Assembly (NCBI RefSeq): GCF_015865035.1
Contig: NZ_JADZGI010000001.1
Coordinates: 2,232,001-2,296,000, forward strand
From: Novosphingobium aureum
GTDB taxonomy: Bacteria > Pseudomonadota > Alphaproteobacteria > Sphingomonadales > Sphingomonadaceae
Length of the DNA stretch: 64,000 nt
Reading direction: 5' to 3'
Shown: positions 8,830 to 20,904 of the stretch, in pieces
Layout of the letters: every line of letters begins with the position of its first letter
Position numbering within the stretch: position 1 is the first letter of the stretch
Notes under the pieces: model-generated
Databases searched by the model: none
What the model was told of the DNA's origin: nothing
Seen by the model: only the letters and a program-made list of their open reading frames with translations
Position numbers and translations under genes: made by a program

Positions 8830-9207
8830 GAAGGCCAACTCCTCTCGTAACTGTCGGGAGGACCGCGTCGGGGGTGACGGGTCTGCCTCCCGGTGAAAAC
8901 TGACGGCGCCGGTTTGGCGACGATTTGTATAAATGGCAACCTTGCCAAGCGAATAGGGTTGCGCCGCTGAACGTTCATTGAATGCGGCTCGTCGCACGCC
9001 CTGCAGTCGCGACGAAGCGCACTTCAAGCTGCAACCGGTCGCCCGAACGGCTCGCATCACCCGGCAAACTTGCGCAAAATGCCTCTTTGATGTGGAAAAA
9101 GAGCACACATCGCCCGCCCCGCCGCCTGTTCCGGTGGCTTTCGCTTCGCGCATGTCCTAGGGCATGTTTTCCGTTCCTGACAGCCAAGCAGAAGACGAAA
9201 ACAGCGC
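8830..9207. other. Intergenic region between exported TPR-like gene and gyrA
   Basis: About 378 bp without a convincing gene. It must carry the promoters of the two divergent genes. A T/A-rich patch around 8925-8940 and another around 9085-9105 are candidate promoter areas, but I cannot assign -35/-10 boxes with confidence. Confidence 0.5.
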
Positions 9208-12018
<2,811 letters not shown>

Positions 12019-12026
12019 CGCGCGTC

Positions 12027-12380
12027 ATGTCCAGCGCCCCCCTGCCTGACGTCGCCTACAAGATCCTGACCCGCGAGCAGCTCGATACGCTGCTCGCGGA
12101 CGGGACCTTCGGGGGTGCTCCGATCGACATTGCCGATGGCTACATCCACATGTCGAGCGCGGGACAAGTCCGCGAGACGCTCGAGAAGCACTTCGCCGGA
12201 CAGGACGATGTCCACCTAGCCGCGGTCGATCTTCGTGCACTCGAGGCGGCGATACGCTGGGAAGTCTCGCGCGGCGGAGCGCTGTTCCCGCACCTCTACG
12301 CCGACCTGCCGCTGGCCGCGGTCATCGCGCATGCGCCGGTGGCGTGGAACGAGGACGGCTCGCTCGCCCTGCCCGGCTGA
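12027..12380 (+). CDS. DUF952 family protein
   Basis: A 117-residue small protein. The family pattern is clear: YKILTREQ, then DIADGYIHMSSAGQVRETLEKHF, then WEVSRGGALFPHLYADLP. The biochemical role of DUF952 is unknown to me; the fold is small and cytosolic. It starts eight bases after gyrA, so it is likely read from the same transcript. Confidence 0.88.
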   Translation: MSSAPLPDVAYKILTREQLDTLLADGTFGGAPIDIADGYIHMSSAGQVRETLEKHFAGQDDVHLAAVDLRALEAAIRWEVSRGGALFPHLYADLPLAAVIAHAPVAWNEDGSLALPG

Positions 12381-12423
12381 GACGAACTCCGGCCTGAACT
12401 GGGCTGCCCCCCGCGCCTTTTGC

Positions 12424-13107
12424 TTACCTGCCGCTCCAGTCCATCGCTGCGTGATCGACGCGGCGGCGCAGTTCTCCGGTGACGCCCGTCGCAAGCACGA
12501 GGTTGCCGAGGTAGAACAGCACCCAGACCGCCAGCGCGCTCGCGGGATCAGGACCGACCGCAGGCCCCCGCGCGATGCCGATGACGCTCGAGAAGACCAG
12601 CATGACGCCGCCAATGCCGACGCGCGCCTGCGGGAACGAGCTCATCCAGGCAGCGCCCGCCAGCGCGCCTAGCGCGAGTCCGTAGAACAGCGGCACGCTC
12701 TCGCCAGCGCGATCGCCTGCGAACCAGCACAACAGAGGCGTCAGGATCAGCAGCGCGCCCGCACCGATACGCCGTCCCATGTCCGGCGTTGGAACGCGGT
12801 GCGAGAGAAACAGCGACAGCCCCGCCAGCCAGCCCAGCATGAGCACCAGACGCGCGGCGCCCGGATAGACCTCGCCAAGCGCCATCCCGATCCCCTCGAG
12901 GCCGAGCATCAGCCCCAGCAAACGCGTATCTGAGCCGCGGTGGCGCAAGAGCGCATAGACCGCGAGCAGGCCGAGCGCGGCAAAGGCGAGCACCATCGAC
13001 TGGATGCCCGGTGCGGGCTGGCCCAGCATGGCCCAGGCCAGCGCGATGGCCGCAGCCATGCTGGCGAGCATCCAGGGGCGGCGTTCGATCAGGGCGCGTC
13101 TCGGCAT
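12424..13107 (-). CDS. Polytopic membrane protein of unknown function
   Basis: A 227-residue protein with about seven hydrophobic segments, starting MPRRALIERRPW (positive, cytoplasmic) followed by the first helix WMLASMAAAIALAWAML. Later segments include MVLAFAALGLLAVYALL and LVLMLGWLAGLSLFLS. No enzyme motif or transporter family was recognised. The start at 13107 was preferred to an upstream in-frame ATG (13230) that would overlap the trmFO start and add basic, unconserved residues. Convergent with the DUF952 gene, divergent from trmFO. Confidence 0.78.
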   Translation of the reverse strand: MPRRALIERRPWMLASMAAAIALAWAMLGQPAPGIQSMVLAFAALGLLAVYALLRHRGSDTRLLGLMLGLEGIGMALGEVYPGAARLVLMLGWLAGLSLFLSHRVPTPDMGRRIGAGALLILTPLLCWFAGDRAGESVPLFYGLALGALAGAAWMSSFPQARVGIGGVMLVFSSVIGIARGPAVGPDPASALAVWVLFYLGNLVLATGVTGELRRRVDHAAMDWSGR

Positions 13108-13228
13108 TGCAGCTTCCGGTTTTCGAGGGACTTGCGCCCCTATGACACCGCTCGCCCCATCGTGTCTCGGGCTTTTGCGAAAGCTTTGCCCCTTTTCCGC
13201 AGCCGCGCGAAGGGCTAGGCGCGAAGCC

Positions 13229-14608
13229 ATGACACAAGAGGTTCACATCATCGGCGGCGGCCTTGCCGGCAGCGAGGCCGCCTGGCAGCTCGCCCGTCGC
13301 GGTTTCAAGGTCCGTCTTTCCGAAATGCGCGGGGCCAGCGCCGACAAGGGCGGCGAGCGCACGCCTGCGCACAACAGCGACGGGCTTGCCGAACTGGTCT
13401 GCTCCAACTCGTTCCGTTCGGACGACGACGAGAAGAACGCGGTCGGTCTGCTTCACCACGAGATGCGCCGCTGCGATTCGCTGATCATGGGCGCTGCCGC
13501 CGTCGCCGCGGTACCGGCAGGCTCGGCGCTCGCCGTCGACCGCGAGGTGTTCTCGGCCGAGGTCGAGAAGCGCCTCGGCGCCCTGCCCAATGTCGAGATC
13601 GTGCGCGAGCGCATCGACACCCTGCCGGCCGAAGGCACGACCATCGTCGCCACCGGCCCGCTCACCGCAGCCTCGCTCGCGCAGAGCATCGGCGCGGCGA
13701 CGGGCGCGGACAGCCTCGCCTTCTTCGACGCGATCGCCCCGATCGTCTACCGCGACACGATCGACATGGACGTGTGCTGGATGGCCTCGCGCTGGGACAA
13801 GCCCTCGAAAGTGGGCGGCGGCGTCAAGGACTACATCAACTGCCCGATGAACAAGGAGCAGTACCTAGCCTTCCATCAGGCGCTGATCGAGGGCGAGAAG
13901 ACCTCGTTCAAGGAATGGGAGGCCAATACCCCCTATTTCGACGGCTGCATGCCTATCGAGGTCATGGCCGAACGCGGGGTGGAGACGCTGCGCTTCGGAC
14001 CGATGAAGCCGGTCGGGCTCGACAATCCGCACTGGGCAACCGAGGAACATCCCAACGGCCGCTGGGCCTATGCCGTCGTCCAGCTGCGGCAGGACAACAA
14101 GCTGGGTACCTTGTGGAACATGGTCGGCTTCCAGACCAAGCTCAAGCATGCCGAGCAGGTCCGCCTGTTCCGCACCATCCCGGGGCTCGAGAACGCCGAA
14201 TTCGCGCGGCTTGGCGGTCTGCACCGCAATACCTTCCTCAACTCGCCGGTCCTGCTCGACCGCCAGCTGCGGCTCAAGAGCGCGCCGCACGTGCGCTTCG
14301 CGGGCCAGATCACCGGCTGCGAGGGTTACGTCGAGAGCGCGGCGGTCGGCCTCATGTCGGGGCTCATGACTGCCAGCGAACTGGCCGGGCGTACCTGGCA
14401 GGCGCCGCCCGCGACAAGCGCGATGGGCGCCCTGCTTTCGCACATCACCGGCGATGCCGAGGCCGAGAGCTATCAGCCCATGAACGTCAACTTCGGCCTG
14501 TTCCCGCCTCTCCACGAGGTCAGCAAGAAGGCCCGCAAGGAAGCCTACACGAGCCGCGCCAAGGAGGACTTTTCGCCTTGGATCGCGGGGCTGGTGCCTG
14601 CGGCCTGA
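13229..14608 (+). CDS. trmFO: Methylenetetrahydrofolate--tRNA-(uracil-5-)-methyltransferase TrmFO
   Basis: A 459-residue FAD enzyme making 5-methyluridine at position 54 of the tRNA T-loop with methylenetetrahydrofolate as carbon donor. The N-terminal dinucleotide fold HIIGGGLAGSEAAWQLARRG is followed by ERTPAHNSDGLAELVCSNSFRSDD, a TrmFO/GidA hallmark, and GCMPIEVMAERG and ITGCEGYVESAAVGL further on. The length matches the family. The start at 13229 begins five residues before the FAD-binding strand. It ends three bases before the convergent EF-hand gene. Confidence 0.96.
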   Translation: MTQEVHIIGGGLAGSEAAWQLARRGFKVRLSEMRGASADKGGERTPAHNSDGLAELVCSNSFRSDDDEKNAVGLLHHEMRRCDSLIMGAAAVAAVPAGSALAVDREVFSAEVEKRLGALPNVEIVRERIDTLPAEGTTIVATGPLTAASLAQSIGAATGADSLAFFDAIAPIVYRDTIDMDVCWMASRWDKPSKVGGGVKDYINCPMNKEQYLAFHQALIEGEKTSFKEWEANTPYFDGCMPIEVMAERGVETLRFGPMKPVGLDNPHWATEEHPNGRWAYAVVQLRQDNKLGTLWNMVGFQTKLKHAEQVRLFRTIPGLENAEFARLGGLHRNTFLNSPVLLDRQLRLKSAPHVRFAGQITGCEGYVESAAVGLMSGLMTASELAGRTWQAPPATSAMGALLSHITGDAEAESYQPMNVNFGLFPPLHEVSKKARKEAYTSRAKEDFSPWIAGLVPAA

Positions 14609-14611
14609 CCG

Positions 14612-15097
14612 TTAATCGCACGCGCAGCGCGGTTTCCTCGAAGCCATGCTGCGCGGCGGCGCGGTCGTCCGGAACTCTGCAGGACTGAGCCAGTCGTTAC
14701 CATCGCCATCGGCGCCCTCGAACCTGTCGACCGTGACCACCGCCCATTCCTCGAAGGTGAGCAGGTTGTTGCCGTCCTTGTCGAGCTTGCGGAAGGTGCT
14801 GGTGCGCCGCGAGAGCATCTCCACGCGCGAGATGCGCCCGTCTGAATTTCGGTCATAGCCGGCAAAGCGGCGCTGTTCGCGCGAGAGCTCGGTCGCCTCG
14901 GGCGGTTCGGGACCGAGCACCCCGTCGAGACCGTCGATCCCGAGGTCGGGCAGGTTCTCGGGATCGTCCATGGTCTGCGAGGCGACGACCCATGGCGGGG
15001 GAGCAGCCCTTTCGATCTCAGCCCGGCCCTGCAGCCAGAACAGACCGACCCCGGCCAGACACAGCGCCAGCAAGCCGCCAAGCAAGATGCGGTTCAT
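14612..15097 (-). CDS. Membrane-anchored or exported EF-hand calcium-binding protein
   Basis: A 161-residue protein with an N-terminal hydrophobic helix (ILLGGLLALCLAGVGLFWL, residues 4-22) that is either an anchor or an uncleaved signal. The C-terminal half has three EF-hand loops: DRNSDGRISRVE, DKDGNNLLTFEE and DGDGNDWLSPAE, each with acidic residues at positions 1, 3 or 5 and 12. This predicts calcium binding in the periplasm. The specific role is unknown. The start MNRILL was chosen because GGGG lies upstream and the hydrophobic helix follows. Confidence 0.85.
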   Translation of the reverse strand: MNRILLGGLLALCLAGVGLFWLQGRAEIERAAPPPWVVASQTMDDPENLPDLGIDGLDGVLGPEPPEATELSREQRRFAGYDRNSDGRISRVEMLSRRTSTFRKLDKDGNNLLTFEEWAVVTVDRFEGADGDGNDWLSPAEFRTTAPPRSMASRKPRCACD

Positions 15098-15223
15098 CCT
15101 CGATCCCCCGCCGCCTCGATCTGCGCTGTCCATCGGTGATGCCAGCGCGCAATCGCGCCAGTCTGAAGCCCAGGGACCGCTCGGGGAAATTACAAGGGGT
15201 TCACGCGCCCCTCACGCGACACC

Positions 15224-16012
15224 TCAGCGACCGGTGAGGCCGACGCGCATGGCGCGCAGCATCGCCATCGGCGAGAGCGCGGCATCCTCCTCGCCTTTTT
15301 CGAGACGGCGCAGCGAGAGTGCAGTGACGACACCGAGCGGGCGCAGGGCACGAGAGACGCGCGGCGTGCGCAGCTGCGCGGCCTCGTGGGCAAGTCCGCC
15401 AACCGTCTCGCACTCCTGCGGGTTGCGCAGTCGCACGGCAAGATCGCTCAGCGCCCACTGGCGCCCGAGCAGGTCTGCGGCTTCGGCCTCATGCGGGCGA
15501 CCCAGTGCACGGGCCAGCGTTGCAAACGCAGCGCCGCGTCCCTGCGCCATCGCCTCGAACGCAGCCGCATCGAGCGGTGCGGGCGCGGTCAGGGCTTCCC
15601 AGCCATCGACCAGCGCGCCCATGCCGCGATGCCCGCCCTGCCAGCGCGCAAGTGCTGCGAGGAGCGGTTCTCCCGCGGGCCATTCGGTGTGGTCGCGCGC
15701 CAGTGTCTCGCGCCACCACGACATGCGCAGCTGCGCCAGCATCGGTTCGCGCGAATGGCGCAGCAGATTGGCGAGACGCGCATCGAGGGCGAAGAGCGCG
15801 AGCGTGTCCAGGCGGGAGGCGCGTGGCGCATAGGCCAGCGCCAGGCGGGCCACGGCAGGCAGCCCCTCGAGCAGGTTGCGCTCCAGTTCGACATCGCCCG
15901 GCGGGGAAGACACAGACCGGGCCGCAGCCGCGTCCTGCGCGGTCGCAGCCTCGCGCTCGTCATGCGGGGCGGGTACGGTTTCGTTGGGCTCGGATGACAC
16001 GCGGCGGGTCAT
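15224..16012 (-). CDS. Squalene/phytoene-synthase-like protein (NDUFAF6-like)
   Basis: A 262-residue member of the squalene/phytoene synthase fold. The core PMLAQLRMSWWRETL matches the family's second helix, but the first aspartate-rich motif (DDxxD type) needed for prenyl-diphosphate chemistry is replaced by LDARLANLLRHSRE. That pattern is known from the NDUFAF6-like subgroup, whose mitochondrial member helps assemble respiratory complex I. I infer a non-enzymatic role, with low certainty. About 30 N-terminal residues are low-complexity. The ATG at 16012 was used; upstream in-frame starts reach 16087. Confidence 0.75.
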   Translation of the reverse strand: MTRRVSSEPNETVPAPHDEREAATAQDAAAARSVSSPPGDVELERNLLEGLPAVARLALAYAPRASRLDTLALFALDARLANLLRHSREPMLAQLRMSWWRETLARDHTEWPAGEPLLAALARWQGGHRGMGALVDGWEALTAPAPLDAAAFEAMAQGRGAAFATLARALGRPHEAEAADLLGRQWALSDLAVRLRNPQECETVGGLAHEAAQLRTPRVSRALRPLGVVTALSLRRLEKGEEDAALSPMAMLRAMRVGLTGR

Positions 16013-16173
16013 AACGGTCTCGCGCGCACATGCAAGGCCAAGCGCCCTGGCCCCCGATCCCGCCCCCGTCGCGGGGGCCACGGTCACTGGAAGTTAACCA
16101 TGTAGATAATCCGGTTTCTAACGGCTGGCGTGGCATTGCAATCAATTACAGGGTTGCGGAATTTTACCAGAAC

Positions 16174-18102
16174 ATGAAGCCAGAGCTGAGGACTTGTGCG
16201 AGAGCGGCATGCGTGCGGCTCTCGCAAATGTCGAAAAACCGACTTTTTCAGGATCGCCGGGGCAACACCTTCGTGATCCTCGCAGCGGCGCTTGCGCCGA
16301 TGCTGGCGCTCGTCGGCGGCGGCATCGACATGGGCCGCAGCTACATCTCCGAGACGCGCCTGCAGCAGGCCTGCGACGCGGGCGTCCTCGCCTCGCGCAA
16401 GGCGCTTGGTTCGGCGGTCGTGACCAACGGCATCGTTCCGGGCGAGGTCTCGGTCATCGGCAATCGCTTCTTCAACGCCAACTTTCCTTACGGCTCCTAC
16501 GGGACCAAGGACCGCAAGTTCGCCATGACGCTCGAGAGCGACTATTCGATCTCGGGTACCGCGAGCGCCGACGTGCCGACCACGATCATGCGCATTTTCG
16601 GCCAGATGGTCGTGCCGGTCAGCGTCGCTTGCCAGGCCAAGCTCAATTTCTCGAACACTGACGTGATGATGGTGCTCGATACGACCGGCTCGATGGCCGA
16701 CACCAATCCCGGCGACAGCGCCCCCAAGATCTCCATCCTGCGGCAGGTGGTGAAGAACTTCCACGCTCAGCTCGAAGGCAGCAAGACTGCCGGCGTGCGC
16801 ATCCGCTACGGCTTCGTCCCCTACTCGACCAACGTCAACGTGGGCTATCTGCTCAAGTCGCAGTGGATGGTCGACAAGGCCAGCTACGAGGGCCGCGTCG
16901 CGACCGATACCGGTCAGACCCAGACCGTGACCAAGTACAAGTACAGCTATACGCCGCAGAGCGGGACCCAGTCGGCGATTGCCGGTTACACTGCCGCCGC
17001 CTGCCCGGGCAACACCGCGACCTCGCAGATGATCGCCTATGGTTCGGGCAGTGGCTGGGAGGTGTGGGACACGCGCGTCAACGGCACTGCCTACAACTGC
17101 GCGCGGGCTGGCAGCCAGGTCAACGTGACCGGCACCCAGTACAGCAACTATGTCTACCGCACGGTCAAACAGGCCGACGGCACCGAGACCAAACGCATCT
17201 ACAAGTGGAACTACAAGGGCGTCGAACTCGACGTCTCGGGCTTCAAGGGCAGCGGCAACGATGCACTCTACAAGGGCGGTACGATATGGCCGCAGATGGC
17301 AGGAACGCCGTATGCCACGGCCAAGCTCTCTGCCACTTTCAAGGGTTGCATCGAGGAGCGCGACACCTACCAGATCAGCGACTACGACAATGTCGATCTC
17401 TCGCGCGCGATCGATCTCGACATCGACCGCGTCCCCGATCCCTCGCGGCCCGGCACGCAGTGGCGTCCGATCCTGCACGAGGTCTCGTTCCTGCGCGCGA
17501 TGAAGCCGACCGGTGGTAGCTGGTCCAAGGCCGCGAAGCTGACCGACGAAGACTACCTCCAGGCCAGCAATTACGGCTTCTCCGCATGTCCGAGCCGCGC
17601 ACACAAGCTTGCCGAGATGAGCTCCGGCGAAGTGGCCAGCTATGTCGATGGGCTCGTTGCCGAAGGCAGCACCTATCATGACATCGGCATGATCTGGGGT
17701 GGACGACTGCTCTCGCCCACCGGCCTGTTCGCAAGCGAGAATGCCGACCTTGGCCGCATCCCGACCTCGCGTCACATGATCTTCCTCACCGACGGCGAGA
17801 CTTCCGCACTGGATGTGAGCTACGGGTCCTACGGGGTCGAGCCCCTCAGCGAGAGGCGCTGGTCGCCAACCTCGCCCTACACCCTGACCCAAACGCTGGA
17901 GAAGCGCTTCACCTTCGCCTGCAACGAAGTGAAGAAGAAGAACATCACCGTGTGGGTAATCGGTTTCGGCACGCAGATGACCGACATGCTCAAGAGTTGC
18001 GCAGGTAATGGCCACTGGTTCCAGGCAAACGACGCCGACCAGCTTTCGGACGCCTTCGATTCCATCGCCAAGTCGATGGGCGACCTGAGGATCGTGCGAT
18101 GA
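16174..18102 (+). CDS. TadG-like protein with von Willebrand factor A domain
   Basis: A 642-residue protein. Residues about 30-75 (RRGNTFVILAAALAPMLALV, then GIDMGRSYISETRLQQACD) are the TadG/TadE-type pilin-like N-terminus with one membrane helix. The rest is an envelope-exposed von Willebrand A domain with MIDAS-type motif MMVLDTTGSMAD (near 170) and FLTDGET late in the protein; about 300 residues between these are a large insertion with several cysteines. TadG homologues belong to tight-adherence pilus systems. The ATG at 16174 has no strong ribosome site; the ATG at 16228 (MSKNRLFQ) is an equally plausible start. Its stop overlaps the next start (ATGA). Confidence 0.85.
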   Translation: MKPELRTCARAACVRLSQMSKNRLFQDRRGNTFVILAAALAPMLALVGGGIDMGRSYISETRLQQACDAGVLASRKALGSAVVTNGIVPGEVSVIGNRFFNANFPYGSYGTKDRKFAMTLESDYSISGTASADVPTTIMRIFGQMVVPVSVACQAKLNFSNTDVMMVLDTTGSMADTNPGDSAPKISILRQVVKNFHAQLEGSKTAGVRIRYGFVPYSTNVNVGYLLKSQWMVDKASYEGRVATDTGQTQTVTKYKYSYTPQSGTQSAIAGYTAAACPGNTATSQMIAYGSGSGWEVWDTRVNGTAYNCARAGSQVNVTGTQYSNYVYRTVKQADGTETKRIYKWNYKGVELDVSGFKGSGNDALYKGGTIWPQMAGTPYATAKLSATFKGCIEERDTYQISDYDNVDLSRAIDLDIDRVPDPSRPGTQWRPILHEVSFLRAMKPTGGSWSKAAKLTDEDYLQASNYGFSACPSRAHKLAEMSSGEVASYVDGLVAEGSTYHDIGMIWGGRLLSPTGLFASENADLGRIPTSRHMIFLTDGETSALDVSYGSYGVEPLSERRWSPTSPYTLTQTLEKRFTFACNEVKKKNITVWVIGFGTQMTDMLKSCAGNGHWFQANDADQLSDAFDSIAKSMGDLRIVR

Positions 18103-18719
18103 ACCGCAAAACCGCTCACTCGGCTCGCATCGCTGCTGCGCGGGCGGCCCTGAGGCGTGACACACGCGGTGTGGCCGCGGTGGAGTTCGCGCTCGTCGCA
18201 CCGGTCCTGCTCATGACGCTGTTCGGCCTGTTCGACCTGGGCTACAACCTCTATACCGCCGAACTGCTCGAAGGCGCGGTCCAGAAGGCTGCGCGCGATG
18301 CCACGATCGAGGGCAGTCAGCTCAAGACCGACAGTCTCGACCAGTCGGTCACGGACATGGTTCACCGGCTCGCTCCTGCAGCCGAACTGACCTTCACCCG
18401 CACCGCCTACAGCTCGTTCTCCGACGTCGGGAAGCCCGAGGATTACGATGACCTCAACGGCAACGGCAAGTGCGACTACGGCGAGCCTTACGAGGATGCC
18501 AACAATAACGGACACTGGGACGCGGACCGCGGCAAGCAGGGCATGGGCGGCGCACGCGACGCGGTGCTCTACCAGGTGGAAATCACCTATCCGCGCCCCT
18601 TCCCGGTTACCGCGCTGCTGGGCATGGGATCCGATTTCACCCTCAATGCCACCACCGTGCTGCGCAACCAGCCCTACGACTTGTCCGAGACCACCCCGCA
18701 CATCGGAAATTGCCCATGA
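18099..18719 (+). CDS. TadE-family pseudopilin-like protein with calcium-loop-like insert
   Basis: A 206-residue protein with the TadE signature RGVAAVEFALVAPVLLMTLFG (residues 23-43), where the conserved glutamate follows the processing-site-like region, then one helix and a periplasmic domain. The insert contains DLNGNGKCDYGE and DANNNGHWDADRG, two Asp/Asn-rich loops resembling EF-hand or dockerin calcium sites. Overlaps the TadG gene by ATGA and the next gene by ATGA, implying one translationally coupled unit. Confidence 0.86.
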   Translation: MNRKTAHSARIAAARAALRRDTRGVAAVEFALVAPVLLMTLFGLFDLGYNLYTAELLEGAVQKAARDATIEGSQLKTDSLDQSVTDMVHRLAPAAELTFTRTAYSSFSDVGKPEDYDDLNGNGKCDYGEPYEDANNNGHWDADRGKQGMGGARDAVLYQVEITYPRPFPVTALLGMGSDFTLNATTVLRNQPYDLSETTPHIGNCP

Positions 18720-19387
18720 TCGCAAAGCTTGCCCACGCCCCCCGCATGCTGCGGCGCCTGCTTCGAGAAAGACGCGCGGTCGCGGTGACGGAGACTGCGC
18801 TGATGCTGCCCTTCTTCCTGGGCGCGGGCCTCTACGGCATCGAACTGGCGAACTATTCGCTCACGACCATGAAGGTCGGCCAACTGGCAACGCACATCGC
18901 CGACAACGCCTCGCGCATCGGCGACACCTCCACGCTCGAGAACCGCAAGATCTACGAAAGCGACATCAACGATCTGCTGCTCGGGGCCTCGATCCAGGCC
19001 GGGAACGGCATGGACCTGTACGGCAATGGCCGCGTCATCCTGTCGAGCCTCGAGGTCAATGCCAATGGCAAGCAGTATATTCACTGGCAGCGCTGCATGG
19101 GCATGCTCGAAGCCAACTCCAGCTTCGGCGACGAGGGCGAGATCCTGCCCAACGGCATCGGCTATGCCGGGCGCACGGTGCTGGCGATGGACGACGATGC
19201 GGTCGCTTTCGTCGAGATCCAGTACGAGTACCAGCCCCTCGTCTCGAAATCCCTGATCGGCGAGCCGCAGATCGAGTCGATCGCCTCGTACAACGTACGC
19301 GCCAGTCGCGACCTCTCGCAGGTCTACCAGCTCGACGCGGCAAACCCGGCGACCGTGCACGACTGCGCGACCTATTCCGACAGCTGA
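18716..19387 (+). CDS. TadE-family pseudopilin-like protein
   Basis: A 223-residue protein with the TadE-like N-terminus RRAVAVTETALMLPFFLGAGLY (around 21-42), in which TETAL carries the conserved glutamate, followed by a single membrane helix and a periplasmic domain of about 170 residues. The ATG at 18716 overlaps the previous stop. It is the last of the three-gene TadG-TadE-TadE unit and is followed by a strong terminator. No Tad ATPase, secretin or prepilin peptidase is in the window. Confidence 0.85.
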   Translation: MIAKLAHAPRMLRRLLRERRAVAVTETALMLPFFLGAGLYGIELANYSLTTMKVGQLATHIADNASRIGDTSTLENRKIYESDINDLLLGASIQAGNGMDLYGNGRVILSSLEVNANGKQYIHWQRCMGMLEANSSFGDEGEILPNGIGYAGRTVLAMDDDAVAFVEIQYEYQPLVSKSLIGEPQIESIASYNVRASRDLSQVYQLDAANPATVHDCATYSDS

Positions 19388-19431
19388 GCGGAGCGCCGGT
19401 ACGGCACACGGACAAGTACGTGCCACCAACG

Positions 19432-19470
19432 AAAAGGGCCCGGCCAGCACTCAGCTGGCCGGGCCCTTTT
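19432..19470. terminator. Bidirectional rho-independent terminator between tadE-like gene and pdhB
   Basis: A 17-bp perfect stem (19432-19448 with 19454-19470) with A4 at one end and T4 at the other, loop ACTCA. It separates converging transcripts. Confidence 0.92.
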
Positions 19471-19512
19471 GCTGTCTGTCAGGCCGTGCCGGTTGCCCGG
19501 TACTGGCGCATA

Positions 19513-20904
19513 TCAGCGATAGCAGACCTTCTTGACCGCCGCGATGACGCGGTCGGCGTCGATCAGGGCTGCATGCTCGAGGTTCGCCGCGTAAGGCAGC
19601 GGCACGTCCTCGTCGCATACGCGCAGGACCGGGGCGTCGAGGTGATCGAAGCCCTCTTCCATGCAGATCGCGATGATCTCGGACGCGATCGAGCAGACCG
19701 GATAGCCCTCCTCGACGACGACCACGCGGTTGGTCTTGGCGAGGCTTTCGAGCACGGCTTCCTTGTCGAGCGGACGCAGCGTGCGCAGGTCGAGCACTTC
19801 GGCCTCGATGCCTTCCTCGGCGAGCTTCTCGGCGGCGTCGAGGGCAACGCCCACGCCGATCGAGTAGGACACCAGCGTCACGTCGGTGCCTTCGCGCATG
19901 ATGCGTGCCTTGCCGATCGGCAGGCAGTGATCGTCAAGCTCGGGCAGCTCGAACGAACGACCGTAGACCAGCTCGTTCTCGAGGAACACGACCGGATCGT
20001 CCGAACGGATCGCGGCCTTGAGCAGGCCCTTGGCGTCCGAAGCGTCGTAAGGCGCGATGACCACGAGACCCGGGACCGCAGCATACCACGGACCGTAGTT
20101 CTGCGAGTGCTGCGCACCCACACGCGAGGCCGCGCCGTTGGGACCGCGGAACACGACCGGACAACGCATCTGGCCGCCCGACATGTAATTGGTCTTGGCT
20201 GCCGAGTTGATGATGTGGTCGATCGCCTGCATGGCGAAGTTGAAGGTCATGAACTCGACCACCGGGCGCAGGCCGCCCATGGCAGCACCGGCACCGATAC
20301 CGGCAAAGCCGTATTCGGTGATCGGGGTGTCGATGACGCGCTTGGGGCCGAATTCCTCGAGCAGACCCTGGGTGACCTTGTAGGCGCCCTGGTACTCGGC
20401 GACTTCCTCGCCCATCACGAAGACGCGCTCGTCGCGGCGCATTTCCTCGGCCATCGCGTCACGCAGTGCGTCACGCACGGTCGAGGTCTTCATGTTGGTG
20501 CCATGCGGGATCTCGGCGTCGCGCACCTTGGGCTTTGCATCGCTGGCAAGCTTGCCAGTGCCGCTTTCAGCAGCGGTTTCCTGCTTGACGTCGGACTTTA
20601 CGTCCTGCGCCTCGACCTTGGGCTCGTTCGACGCGGGCGCCTCGATCGCGGAAGCATCCTCGCCTTCACCGGCGAGCATGGCGATGATCGTGCCGACCTT
20701 CACGCCTTCTGTACCCTCTTCGACGAGGATCTTGCCGACGGTGCCTTCGTCGATGGATTCGAATTCCATCGTCGCCTTGTCGGTTTCGATTTCGGCCAGG
20801 ATCGTGCCCGAGGAAACCTCGTCGCCTTCCTTGACCAGCCATTTCGCAAGCTTGCCCTCTTCCATCGTCGGCGAGAGCGCGGGCATTTTCAGTTCGATCG
20901 CCAT
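19513..20904 (-). CDS. pdhB: Pyruvate dehydrogenase E1 component subunit beta with N-terminal lipoyl domain
   Basis: A 463-residue subunit of the pyruvate dehydrogenase complex. Residues 1-80 are a lipoyl domain (MPALSPTMEEGKLAKWL, lipoyl-lysine K43 in ETDKATMEFE), followed by an Ala/Glu/Lys-rich linker (about 85-135), then the transketolase-like beta subunit starting TSTVRDALRDAMAEEM with DTPITEYGFAGIGAGAAM and FMTFNFAMQAIDHI. E1-beta with its own lipoyl arm is typical of alphaproteobacteria. Its start overlaps the pdhA stop by one base (TGATG). The E2 gene pdhC is not adjacent; a terminator follows. Confidence 0.96.
   Translation of the reverse strand: MAIELKMPALSPTMEEGKLAKWLVKEGDEVSSGTILAEIETDKATMEFESIDEGTVGKILVEEGTEGVKVGTIIAMLAGEGEDASAIEAPASNEPKVEAQDVKSDVKQETAAESGTGKLASDAKPKVRDAEIPHGTNMKTSTVRDALRDAMAEEMRRDERVFVMGEEVAEYQGAYKVTQGLLEEFGPKRVIDTPITEYGFAGIGAGAAMGGLRPVVEFMTFNFAMQAIDHIINSAAKTNYMSGGQMRCPVVFRGPNGAASRVGAQHSQNYGPWYAAVPGLVVIAPYDASDAKGLLKAAIRSDDPVVFLENELVYGRSFELPELDDHCLPIGKARIMREGTDVTLVSYSIGVGVALDAAEKLAEEGIEAEVLDLRTLRPLDKEAVLESLAKTNRVVVVEEGYPVCSIASEIIAICMEEGFDHLDAPVLRVCDEDVPLPYAANLEHAALIDADRVIAAVKKVCYR

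Noticed and set aside
16174..19387. Complete Tad or type II secretion locus
   Set aside because: Only minor pilin-like genes are present; flanks are squalene-synthase-like and pdh genes.
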